From JACJWR01 sp044326505 (GTDB lineage: Bacteria; Actinomycetota; Actinomycetes; S36-B12; UBA10799), in assembly GCA_044326505.1 (NCBI GenBank), contig JBIRBF010000022.1, forward strand, positions 1 to 21,037: 21,037 nucleotides of DNA. The letters run 5' to 3'. Position numbers and translations under genes: made by a program. Positions 1 through 6,600 of the stretch are shown one piece after another; the first letter of the stretch is position 1; each line of letters starts with the position of its first letter. The notes beneath the pieces are model-generated. The model made no database searches, had not been told where the DNA came from, and saw only the letters and a list, made by a program, of their open reading frames with translations.

Positions 1-926
1 ACAACCCGCTGTTCATCTATGGCGACTCCGGCTTGGGCAAGACACATCTCTTGCACGCGATCGGGCACTACAACCGGACGCTCTATCCGTCGGCTCGTGT
101 GCGCTACATCTCCAGCGAAGAGTTCACCAACGACTTCATCAACTCCATCCAGGAGAACCGGAACAGCTCGTTCCAGAGCCGCTACCGCAATGTGGATGTA
201 CTGCTGGTCGACGACATCCAGTTCCTGGGCGGGAAAGTACAGACCCAGGAGGAGTTCTTCCACACCTTCAACACGCTGCACAACGCGAACAAGCAGATCG
301 TGATCACCTCGGACGTTCCGCCCAAGCAGCTGCCCGGCCTTGAGGATCGCCTGCGGTCCCGCTTCGAGTGGGGGCTGACCACCGACATCCAGCCGCCCGA
401 CCTCGAGACCCGCATCGCGATCCTGCGCAAGAAGAAGCAGATCGAGAACTTCGAGGTGCCCGAGACCGCCCTGGAGTACATCGCCAGCCGAATCGACTCG
501 AACATTCGCGAACTCGAGGGGGCCCTGATACGCGTCAAGGCATTCGCGAGCCTCAACCAACAGGCTGTCGACCTCTCGATCACCAAGCACGTCATCGACG
601 GGTTGCTGCCCGAGTCGACGGGCCCCGAGATCACCTCCGAGGCGATCATGGATCGCACGGCCACCTACTTCGGGGTGACTCTGGACGACCTGACGGGACC
701 GTCGCGCACCCGCACACTCGTGAACGCCCGCCAGGTCGCCATGTACCTCTGCCGCGAGCTCACCCAGATGTCGCTGCCGCGCATTGGCCAGATCTTCGGA
801 GGCCGCGACCACACGACGGTCATGCACGCCGACCGAAAGATCCGTGACCAGATGCAAGAGCGCCGGCTGGTCTATAACCAGGTCCACGAGCTAACGAACA
901 TCATCAAGTCAGACCCCCGCCGCTGA
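1..926 (+). CDS. dnaA: Chromosomal replication initiator protein DnaA, 3' part (5' end outside window)
   Basis: DnaA is the AAA+ ATPase that binds DnaA boxes and melts oriC. The reading frame is open from the first bases (codon phase starts at base 3), so the N-terminal domains I-II and the start of domain III are missing. About 307 residues remain. Seen in order: Walker A (GDSGLGKTHLL) right at the edge, Walker B (LLVDDIQFL), sensor I (ITSDVPPKQL), the arginine-finger region (LEDRLRSRFEWGL), sensor II (SNIRELEGALIRV), and the domain IV DNA-binding signature GGRDHTTVMHADRKI near the C terminus. One oddity is that the sensor I segment has Val where SDRPPKQL is usual. It is followed by the candidate origin and dnaN, as in most bacteria. 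Identity is certain; only the 5' end is lacking. Confidence 0.98.
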   Translation, partial: NPLFIYGDSGLGKTHLLHAIGHYNRTLYPSARVRYISSEEFTNDFINSIQENRNSSFQSRYRNVDVLLVDDIQFLGGKVQTQEEFFHTFNTLHNANKQIVITSDVPPKQLPGLEDRLRSRFEWGLTTDIQPPDLETRIAILRKKKQIENFEVPETALEYIASRIDSNIRELEGALIRVKAFASLNQQAVDLSITKHVIDGLLPESTGPEITSEAIMDRTATYFGVTLDDLTGPSRTRTLVNARQVAMYLCRELTQMSLPRIGQIFGGRDHTTVMHADRKIRDQMQERRLVYNQVHELTNIIKSDPRR

Positions 927-1046
927 CCCACCGCACTGCCCTAGGGCGCCGTAATGAGCACGCTTCCCCTACTCCCGCGCGCCCCCAGGTCGCCAGCGCA
1001 GGGTCGTCAATCATCTTTTCGGCTGATGCGGGGTCATTCCACAGGC

Positions 1047-1055
1047 TGTGGATAA
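1047..1055 (-). promoter_or_regulatory. DnaA box, perfect consensus
   Basis: The + strand reads TGTGGATAA, the reverse complement of TTATCCACA, the canonical DnaA binding site. Weaker boxes flank it at 1035-1043 and 1058-1066, forming a cluster of three within 32 bases. Confidence 0.75.
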
Positions 1056-1236
1056 CCTGTGGGTTACTTGGAACGACTCGGTGGAGTAATCACAATTCCT
1101 GGGGAGCCGGCGCCCCACACCTGTGCGCCGGCTGGGGATCGGCGCGGGCCCGCCCACAGGCCGGACACAAGGCCGCTGTCCCCCTCCACAGCTCCATCCG
1201 CACGCCAAAAGACTCCCTGACCAGCGGAAACTCGAC

Positions 1237-1245
1237 TTATCCACA
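1237..1245 (+). promoter_or_regulatory. DnaA box, perfect consensus
   Basis: The sequence TTATCCACA is on the + strand, about 180 bases from the first cluster and opposite in orientation to the perfect box at 1047-1055. It lies just before the AT-richer patch at 1259-1300. Confidence 0.75.
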
Positions 1246-1364
1246 CAATCCACCGGCCCTACTACTACTACGAACATCACTAAGTAGAGATTCGGAAAGG
1301 CATCACAGGCCCGACCCGCACCAGATCCGAGGCCAGCCCACGACGTCATCCCCGGAGTTGTGAA

Positions 1365-1373
1365 TCATCCACA
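1365..1373 (+). promoter_or_regulatory. DnaA box, one mismatch
   Basis: TCATCCACA differs from TTATCCACA at the second position only. It lies 92 bases upstream of the preferred dnaN start, inside sequence that an over-long dnaN call (ATG-like start near 1360) would wrongly treat as coding. Confidence 0.5.
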
Positions 1374-1452
1374 GCGAGGTCTGCCCTCGCATGATGCGCG
1401 CGTGTCTGTCCGACTAGTGTGTGCCCGAAGTGCGCGCACCGCGCGCGTTGAT

Positions 1453-1457
1453 GGAGG
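1453..1457 (+). promoter_or_regulatory. Ribosome binding site deciding the dnaN start
   Basis: GGAGG lies 7 bases before the GTG at 1465. No comparable site precedes the alternative in-frame starts at 1360, 1489 or 1534, so this site selects GTG 1465. Confidence 0.65.
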
Positions 1458-1464
1458 TAGTCAG

Positions 1465-2655
1465 GTGCAGGTACGTCAGGGCAGCCGCATGGAGGCCGAC
1501 GGGGCGGGACCCGACGCAGGGCAACTCGCTCTGAAGATGGACCGGGCGGAGTTCGCCGACGTCGTCGCGTGGACCGCTCGCACTCTGCCGAGGACGGGCA
1601 CTGCGACCAGCGGCATCGTCATCGATGCCAGCGACGGCCGGGTGAGCCTGTCCAGCACCGACCTCGAGGTCTCCGGCGAGGCCGTGGCCGAGAACGCCGT
1701 CATCGAAGCTGCTGGACGGGTGATGGTCTCGGGACGGCTGTTGTCCGACATCGCCCGGAGCTTGCCCGAGGCTCCGGTTCGGCTAGTGGCTGACAGCAGC
1801 CGCGCGACGATCAGTTGCGGCCGAGCCAAGTTCTCGATCCCGGTGCTGCCCGAGGCGGACCATCCACACCTGCCGAACCAGCCGCGCGGCCTGGGCCGCG
1901 CCCGCGGCGACCTGTTCGCGAAAGCCGTGGCTCAGACCTACGTCGCCACGGCCCGCAACGACTCGTACAACTACATGAACGGCATCAAGCTTGAGCTGGG
2001 GGCGGACCAACTCACCTTCGCCGCCACGGATCGCTATCGCTTGGCAGTGCGAGACATCGCCTGGGTCTCAGAGTCGTTCTCCGACGAGGTACCCGAGGTC
2101 ATCGTGCCCGGACGGAGCCTCTCGGATGTGGCCAAGGCACTGGCCGGCGACCCCCTTGTGCAGGTGGGCCTCGACGGCGGCGCGGGCATCGAGCACCGCT
2201 TGCTGGGCCTGCAGGGCGAGAACCGCAGTTTCACCACGCGCCTCATTGACGGCAAGTTCCCCGCGTTCCGGTCGTTGATCCCATCGCAGTTCGAGTCCAC
2301 TGTGCGCATTGATGTGGCCGAGCTCTCCGATGCCATCAAGCGGGTCTCCCTGCTGGCCAAGTCGGCTCGGAACATGGCGGTGCAGCTGAACATCGACGAA
2401 GGCGAGGTCACGCTCTCGGTCGGCGGTCCGGAGGAGGGCGCCGAGGAGGCTGTGGAGGCCGAGCTCGCCGGCAGCCCCAACGCCATCGCCTTCAATCCGC
2501 AGTTCCTGCTGGATGGCCTGCACAGCCTCGACCGGGCACAAGTGGTCCTCAGCTTCAACCAGCCCTCGACGCCGGTCGTGTTGCTCGGAGCCGACGCCGA
2601 TGCCGAACCGGATCGGGATTACCGCTACCTGCTGATGCCCATCCGCATCGCCTAG
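1465..2655 (+). CDS. dnaN: DNA polymerase III subunit beta (sliding clamp)
   Basis: The beta clamp is a homodimeric ring that tethers polymerase III and other DNA-processing proteins to DNA. The frame is open from 1360, but the GTG at 1465 has GGAGG at 7 bases and gives 396 residues, near the usual 370-390. Starting there leaves a short non-conserved lead of about 25 residues before LALKMDRAEFADVVAWTART, where clamp homology starts. An ATG at 1489 is an alternative. Recognised segments are SGRLLSDIARSLPE (domain 1), YNYMNGIKLEL and FAATDRYRLAVRDI (domain 2), IDGKFPAFRSLIP (domain 2/3 linker) and the C-terminal YRYLLMPIRIA. It is followed after 6 bases by recF, probably in the same transcript. 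Identity is certain and the exact start likely. Confidence 0.96.
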   Translation: MQVRQGSRMEADGAGPDAGQLALKMDRAEFADVVAWTARTLPRTGTATSGIVIDASDGRVSLSSTDLEVSGEAVAENAVIEAAGRVMVSGRLLSDIARSLPEAPVRLVADSSRATISCGRAKFSIPVLPEADHPHLPNQPRGLGRARGDLFAKAVAQTYVATARNDSYNYMNGIKLELGADQLTFAATDRYRLAVRDIAWVSESFSDEVPEVIVPGRSLSDVAKALAGDPLVQVGLDGGAGIEHRLLGLQGENRSFTTRLIDGKFPAFRSLIPSQFESTVRIDVAELSDAIKRVSLLAKSARNMAVQLNIDEGEVTLSVGGPEEGAEEAVEAELAGSPNAIAFNPQFLLDGLHSLDRAQVVLSFNQPSTPVVLLGADADAEPDRDYRYLLMPIRIA

Positions 2656-2661
2656 CTACCG

Positions 2662-3789
2662 GTGTACGTGGCCCGGCTGGGCCTGCGGGACTTCCGCAGC
2701 TACGCCAGTGCTGATATCGAACTGCTCCCGGGCGTCACCCTGCTGATCGGGCGAAACGGGCACGGTAAGACCAACCTGGTGGAGGCCTTGGTCTACATCG
2801 CGCGGCAGGGTTCCCACCGGGTGGCCAAGGACGCTCCGCTTATCCGAGCTGGAACTGAGCAGGCGATCATCTCGGTGCGCGTGCGTTGGCACGATCGAGA
2901 GCAGGCCGTGGAGTTGGAGCTCAACGCCGGGCGTCCCAAGCGCGCTCGGGTGGCCGGCGCCGCACGCCGGCCCCGCGAGGCTCTGGGCATCTTGCGGGCA
3001 GTTGTTTTCGCTCCCGAGGACCTCGCCTTGGTCAAGGGCGACCCGGCGGTCCGGCGCGCGTTCCTGGACGACCTGGTTGTGGCGCTCGCGCCACGCATGG
3101 CGGGCGTGCTCGCCGACTATGAGCGCATCGTCCGCCAGCGCTCCGCCCTACTCAAGTCGGTGAGCGGCACGTGGCGCCGTGACGATTCCTTCCATTCCAC
3201 GCTGGACGTGTGGGACGAGCAGCTCATATCGGTGGGGTCCGAGGTGGCGATGGCGCGCTTGCGGGCGCTTGATGCCCTCGCGAGTCCGCTGCGCGACGCC
3301 TACTCCGCTGTGGCCCCCGGTGGTGGGGCAGCAGGATGCGCCTATGACTCCTCTTGGTGGTCCGGCGCGACGCCTACCGTGGCCGATCTGCAGCAGTCGC
3401 TGCGCAAGGCGTTGGCCGATCGGCAGCGTGCCGAGCTGGAGCGCGGCCTGACGCTTGTCGGTCCGCAGCGCGACGACGTGGCGTTGGCTATCGGCGAGCT
3501 GCCAGCTAAGGGATACGCGTCCCACGGCGAGTCCTGGTCGCTGGCGTTGAGCCTGCGGCTGGCGACGTTCGAGCTGATGAGGGCCAGTTTCGACACCGGT
3601 GGCGACCCAGTCCTGATTCTCGACGACGTGTTCGCCGAGCTCGACGCCGAGCGCCGCCAGCGCCTGGCCGAGCTCGTGGTGGATGCTGAGCAGGTGATAG
3701 TCACGGCTGCGGTTGCCGACGACGTGCCCGACCTGCTGGTCGGGCGCACGCTCCAGGTCACCCGCGACGGCGTGAGCCACGTCGCATGA
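2662..3789 (+). CDS. recF: DNA replication and repair protein RecF
   Basis: RecF is an SMC-like ABC ATPase that helps load RecA at gaps through RecOR. This protein has 375 residues, typical of the family. The start is GTG at 2662, giving YVARLGLRDFRSY, the usual N-terminal strand; another in-frame GTG lies two codons on. Visible motifs are Walker A GRNGHGKTN (residues 30-38), the signature-like YASHGESWSLALSLRLA (about 288-304) and Walker B with D-loop, LILDDVFAELD. It sits 6 bases after dnaN, and its TGA overlaps the ATG of the next gene (ATGA), pointing to translational coupling. Nothing is missing or unusual. Confidence 0.97.
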   Translation: MYVARLGLRDFRSYASADIELLPGVTLLIGRNGHGKTNLVEALVYIARQGSHRVAKDAPLIRAGTEQAIISVRVRWHDREQAVELELNAGRPKRARVAGAARRPREALGILRAVVFAPEDLALVKGDPAVRRAFLDDLVVALAPRMAGVLADYERIVRQRSALLKSVSGTWRRDDSFHSTLDVWDEQLISVGSEVAMARLRALDALASPLRDAYSAVAPGGGAAGCAYDSSWWSGATPTVADLQQSLRKALADRQRAELERGLTLVGPQRDDVALAIGELPAKGYASHGESWSLALSLRLATFELMRASFDTGGDPVLILDDVFAELDAERRQRLAELVVDAEQVIVTAAVADDVPDLLVGRTLQVTRDGVSHVA

Positions 3790-4352
3790 GCGCCCCCGAC
3801 GGGACCGGACCGGTCGAACCGCTGGAGGACCCGGCTGGAGACTTGGCCGCCGAGCTGCTTGCGCGCACCGCGGGAAGTTCCTCGACGCGACCCGCCCGAC
3901 GGTCCTCGCGCGCCAGCCGCACGCCCGGATTGACGGTCGCCCCGGTCGGCGGCGTCCCCCGCAATGACGAGGCGACCTACTCCGGACCGCGGCCGGACCA
4001 GCGCGACCCCATGGCGCTCACCGACGCCGTCGCGCAATTGATCAATCAGCAGAATTGGCAGGAGCGCACTCGGCTGGCCGCCGCTTTGGCCCGATGGGCG
4101 GACATCGCGGGTCCGGACGTGGCGGCGCATGTGGTCGCGGAGTCGTTCGACGACGGGGTGCTCGTCCTCCGCGCGGATTCCACTGCGTGGGCCACTCAGA
4201 TGCGCCTGCTGCTCCCGACCATCCGCACCCGAATCGACGCCGCGATCGGCCGCGGGGTCGTGGCCGACATCAACGTTCGGGGCCCGTCAGCACCGCGCGG
4301 ACGCGGGCGTCTCCGGGTGCCTGGTCGCGGGCCTCGGGACACCTACGGCTGA
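3786..4352 (+). CDS. dciA: DUF721 / DciA-like protein
   Basis: This 188-residue protein carries a C-terminal DUF721 domain. Proteins with this domain include DciA, which recruits or loads the replicative helicase DnaB in bacteria lacking DnaC/DnaI; that role is family knowledge, not shown here. The first 75 residues are low-complexity and rich in Ala, Pro, Arg and Ser. The domain follows (about 77-165), with WADIAGPDVAAHV, FDDGVLVLRADSTAWATQ and LLLPTIRTRI, which match the family core. The tail is basic (RGRGRLRVPGRG). The start ATG overlaps the recF stop as ATGA. The recF-DUF721-gyrB order is conserved in actinobacteria. Confidence 0.9.
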   Translation: MSAPDGTGPVEPLEDPAGDLAAELLARTAGSSSTRPARRSSRASRTPGLTVAPVGGVPRNDEATYSGPRPDQRDPMALTDAVAQLINQQNWQERTRLAAALARWADIAGPDVAAHVVAESFDDGVLVLRADSTAWATQMRLLLPTIRTRIDAAIGRGVVADINVRGPSAPRGRGRLRVPGRGPRDTYG

Positions 4353-4422
4353 CATCGGTGCGCAGTCGCGCGACACTCCCGCCGTGATGTGGACGCATGC
4401 GGGGGACTTCGGCGCCGTTAGG

Positions 4423-4428
4423 TAGACT
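4423..4428 (+). promoter_or_regulatory. Possible -10 element of gyrB/gyrA promoter
   Basis: TAGACT within GGTAGACTGAGC (4421-4432) fits the actinobacterial TANNNT -10 pattern. It lies in the 206-base gap between dciA and gyrB, about 130 bases before the gyrB start. No clear -35 is seen at 17-18 bases. Almost the same 12-mer stands before fhaA (20130-20141, - strand), which supports a functional element. Confidence 0.4.
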
Positions 4429-4558
4429 GAGCACCGGAATAGACCATCCGCGGTCCACCACTCAAAGCAAGCCAATCGCGGCGGTTCGACACCGGCAGCC
4501 GCACCTCGGCCGTTCAGCCACCCGCACTCCGGCACCACCGGCAAGGAGTTTCCGCCCA

Positions 4559-6511
4559 GTGTCCTATGACGCAAGCGACATCACCGTCCTCGAAGGTCTC
4601 GACGCCGTTCGCAAGCGCCCCGGAATGTACATCGGCTCGACCGGCGAGCGGGGCCTGCACCACCTGGTGTACGAGGTCGTCGACAACGCCGTCGACGAGG
4701 CCATGGCGGGATACGCGGACACCATCACCGTGGAGCTGCTGCCCGAAGCGCGGGTACGGGTGATCGACAACGGTCGCGGCATCCCCGTCGACGAGCATCC
4801 GGTCGAGAAGAAGCCGGCCGTCGAGGTCGTGCTCACGGTGCTGCACGCCGGTGGGAAGTTCGGCGGGTCCGGCTACTCGGTGTCCGGCGGCCTGCACGGG
4901 GTGGGCGTCTCGGTGGTGAACGCTCTCTCCACCGAGCTCACCGTCGAGGTCGACCGGGATGGCTTCCGTTGGTCGCAGTCCTACGACAGCGGCGTCCCTC
5001 GGGCTCGGCTCGCCAAGGGCGAGGCCGCCGAACGCACCGGCACCACGGTCACGTTTCAGCCCAACGACGACATCTTCGAGACCACGCGGTTCGACTTCGA
5101 CATCCTGGCCCGCAGATTTCAGGAAATGGCCTTCCTCAACCGCGGCCTCACCATCACGCTCACGGACGAGCGGGTGCCTGAGGACGACATCGAGGATCCC
5201 GAGGATGCCGAGATGCGGACCGTCACCTACCACTACGCGGGCGGCATCGCGGATTTCGTGCGGCACCTCAATTCCTCGCGCGGACCGGCGCACCCGAACA
5301 TCATCGAGTTCGGCGGCGAGAACACCGAGCAGGGCATCAGCGCCGAGGTCGCGCTGCAGTGGAACAACAGCTTCGCCGAGTCGGTCTACACCTTCGCCAA
5401 CACCATCAACACGACTGAGGGCGGAACCCACGAGGAGGGTTTCCGCGCGGCGCTCACCTCGATGGTGAACAAGTACGCCCGGGAGTGGGGGGTGCTCAAA
5501 GAGAAGGACACGAACCTCTCCGGCGACGACATTCGCGAGGGCCTGACCGCGATCGTGTCGGTGAAGCTCCGCGAGCCGCAGTTCGAGGGCCAGACCAAGA
5601 CCAAGCTGGGCAACACCGAGGCCAAGGCCTTCGTGCAGAAGGTGACCTACGAGTGCCTGGGGGAGTGGTTCGACCGCAACCCGGCCGAGGGCAAGGAAAT
5701 CGCCCGCAAGGCGCATCAGGCCTCCGTGGCGCGCGTCGCAGCGCGGCGGGCGCGCGACCTGGCGCGCAACAAGAAGGGGCTCTTGGGCGGCTCCGGCTTG
5801 CCCGGCAAGCTGATCGACTGCTCCTCGCACGACCCGGAGGACTGCGAGATCTTCATCGTGGAGGGGGACTCCGCGGGAGGGTCGGCCCGCAGCGGCCGCG
5901 ACCCGGCGACCCAGGCGATTCTGCCGATCCGCGGGAAGATCCTCAACGTCGAGCGGGCTCGCATCGACAAGGTGCTCGGCAACAACGAGGTGCAGGCCAT
6001 GATCTCGGCCCTGGGAACGGGTATCCAGGAGGAGTTCGACCTCAACAAGCTGCGCTACTACAAGCTCGTGCTCATGGCCGATGCCGACGTCGACGGCCAG
6101 CACATCCGCACTCTGCTGCTCACCCTGCTTTTCCGCTACATGCGTCCGCTGCTGGAGCAGGGGCACGTGTACCTGGCACAGCCGCCGCTCTACAAGATCA
6201 AGTGGTCAAAGGCCACGCCGGACTACGCGTTCTCCGATCGTGAGCGCGACGTCCTGCTGGAGGACGGCCTGGCTGCGGGCAAGAAGCTCCCCAAAGACTC
6301 CATCCAGCGCTACAAGGGTTTGGGCGAGATGAACGCCTCCGAACTCTGGGAGACCACGATGGACCCGGCCCACCGGGTGCTGCTGCAGGTGACGGTGGAC
6401 GACGCGGCTCAGGCCGACGAACTCTTCTCGATGCTCATGGGTGACGACGTCGAACAGCGCCGACGGTTCATCACCCGCAACGCCAAGGATGTCCGCTTCC
6501 TCGATGTCTAG
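4559..6511 (+). CDS. gyrB: DNA gyrase subunit B
   Basis: GyrB is the ATPase subunit of the A2B2 gyrase that introduces negative supercoils. The preferred start is GTG at 4559, with AAGGAG at 4543-4548 (10 bases away); it gives SYDASDITVLEGLDAVRKRP, the standard actinobacterial N terminus, and 650 residues. The frame is open further upstream to 4397, but that part is not conserved. Seen: the GHKL ATPase motifs VVDNAVDEA (Asn43), VIDNGRGIPV (Asp70) and GGLHGVGVSVVNALS, the QTK loop (345-347), the TOPRIM motif VEGDSAGGSA (Glu435), the metal-binding D508-A-D510-V-D512, and the C-terminal QRYKGLGEMN. It is followed after 89 bases by gyrA. Family size and motifs are all intact. Confidence 0.98.
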   Translation: MSYDASDITVLEGLDAVRKRPGMYIGSTGERGLHHLVYEVVDNAVDEAMAGYADTITVELLPEARVRVIDNGRGIPVDEHPVEKKPAVEVVLTVLHAGGKFGGSGYSVSGGLHGVGVSVVNALSTELTVEVDRDGFRWSQSYDSGVPRARLAKGEAAERTGTTVTFQPNDDIFETTRFDFDILARRFQEMAFLNRGLTITLTDERVPEDDIEDPEDAEMRTVTYHYAGGIADFVRHLNSSRGPAHPNIIEFGGENTEQGISAEVALQWNNSFAESVYTFANTINTTEGGTHEEGFRAALTSMVNKYAREWGVLKEKDTNLSGDDIREGLTAIVSVKLREPQFEGQTKTKLGNTEAKAFVQKVTYECLGEWFDRNPAEGKEIARKAHQASVARVAARRARDLARNKKGLLGGSGLPGKLIDCSSHDPEDCEIFIVEGDSAGGSARSGRDPATQAILPIRGKILNVERARIDKVLGNNEVQAMISALGTGIQEEFDLNKLRYYKLVLMADADVDGQHIRTLLLTLLFRYMRPLLEQGHVYLAQPPLYKIKWSKATPDYAFSDRERDVLLEDGLAAGKKLPKDSIQRYKGLGEMNASELWETTMDPAHRVLLQVTVDDAAQADELFSMLMGDDVEQRRRFITRNAKDVRFLDV

Positions 6512-6600
6512 TTTCTCGAGCTTCAGCACCCGGCCGCTGACCAGGTTTCACGTCGGCCGAATGTACCTCGCGCCGCAGTCGCCGAAAGGGATGATCAGCC

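Larger units (their letters stand above)
927..1464. other. oriC: dnaA-dnaN intergenic region, candidate oriC
   Basis: This stretch of 538 bases has no convincing gene and lies between dnaA and dnaN, where actinobacterial origins usually are. Two perfect DnaA boxes (TTATCCACA) are seen, at 1047-1055 (- strand) and 1237-1245 (+). Weaker ones are at 1365-1373 (TCATCCACA, one mismatch), 1058-1066 (-, two mismatches to TTWTNCACA) and 1035-1043 (+, two mismatches). The first three copies form a tight cluster that includes the inverted repeat CCACAG-G-CTGTGG (1039-1051). A relatively AT-richer patch lies at about 1259-1300. A weak -10-like TAGTGT (1415-1420) could serve dnaN. Assignment as oriC is inferred from position and boxes; the side upstream of dnaA is not visible. 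Confidence 0.72.

Noticed and set aside
1360..1464. Longer dnaN start near 1360
   Set aside because: This part lacks clamp homology, contains a DnaA-box-like site and has no ribosome site, while GTG 1465 has GGAGG at 7 bases.
4514..6166. 550-codon open frame on the - strand opposite gyrB
   Set aside because: Antisense shadow of gyrB caused by high GC at third positions; no family resemblance.
6545..6558. parS-like half site GTTTCACGT in the gyrB-gyrA gap
   Set aside because: Only 10 of 14 bases match GTTTCACGTGAAAC; the right half is missing, so a ParB site is not supported.
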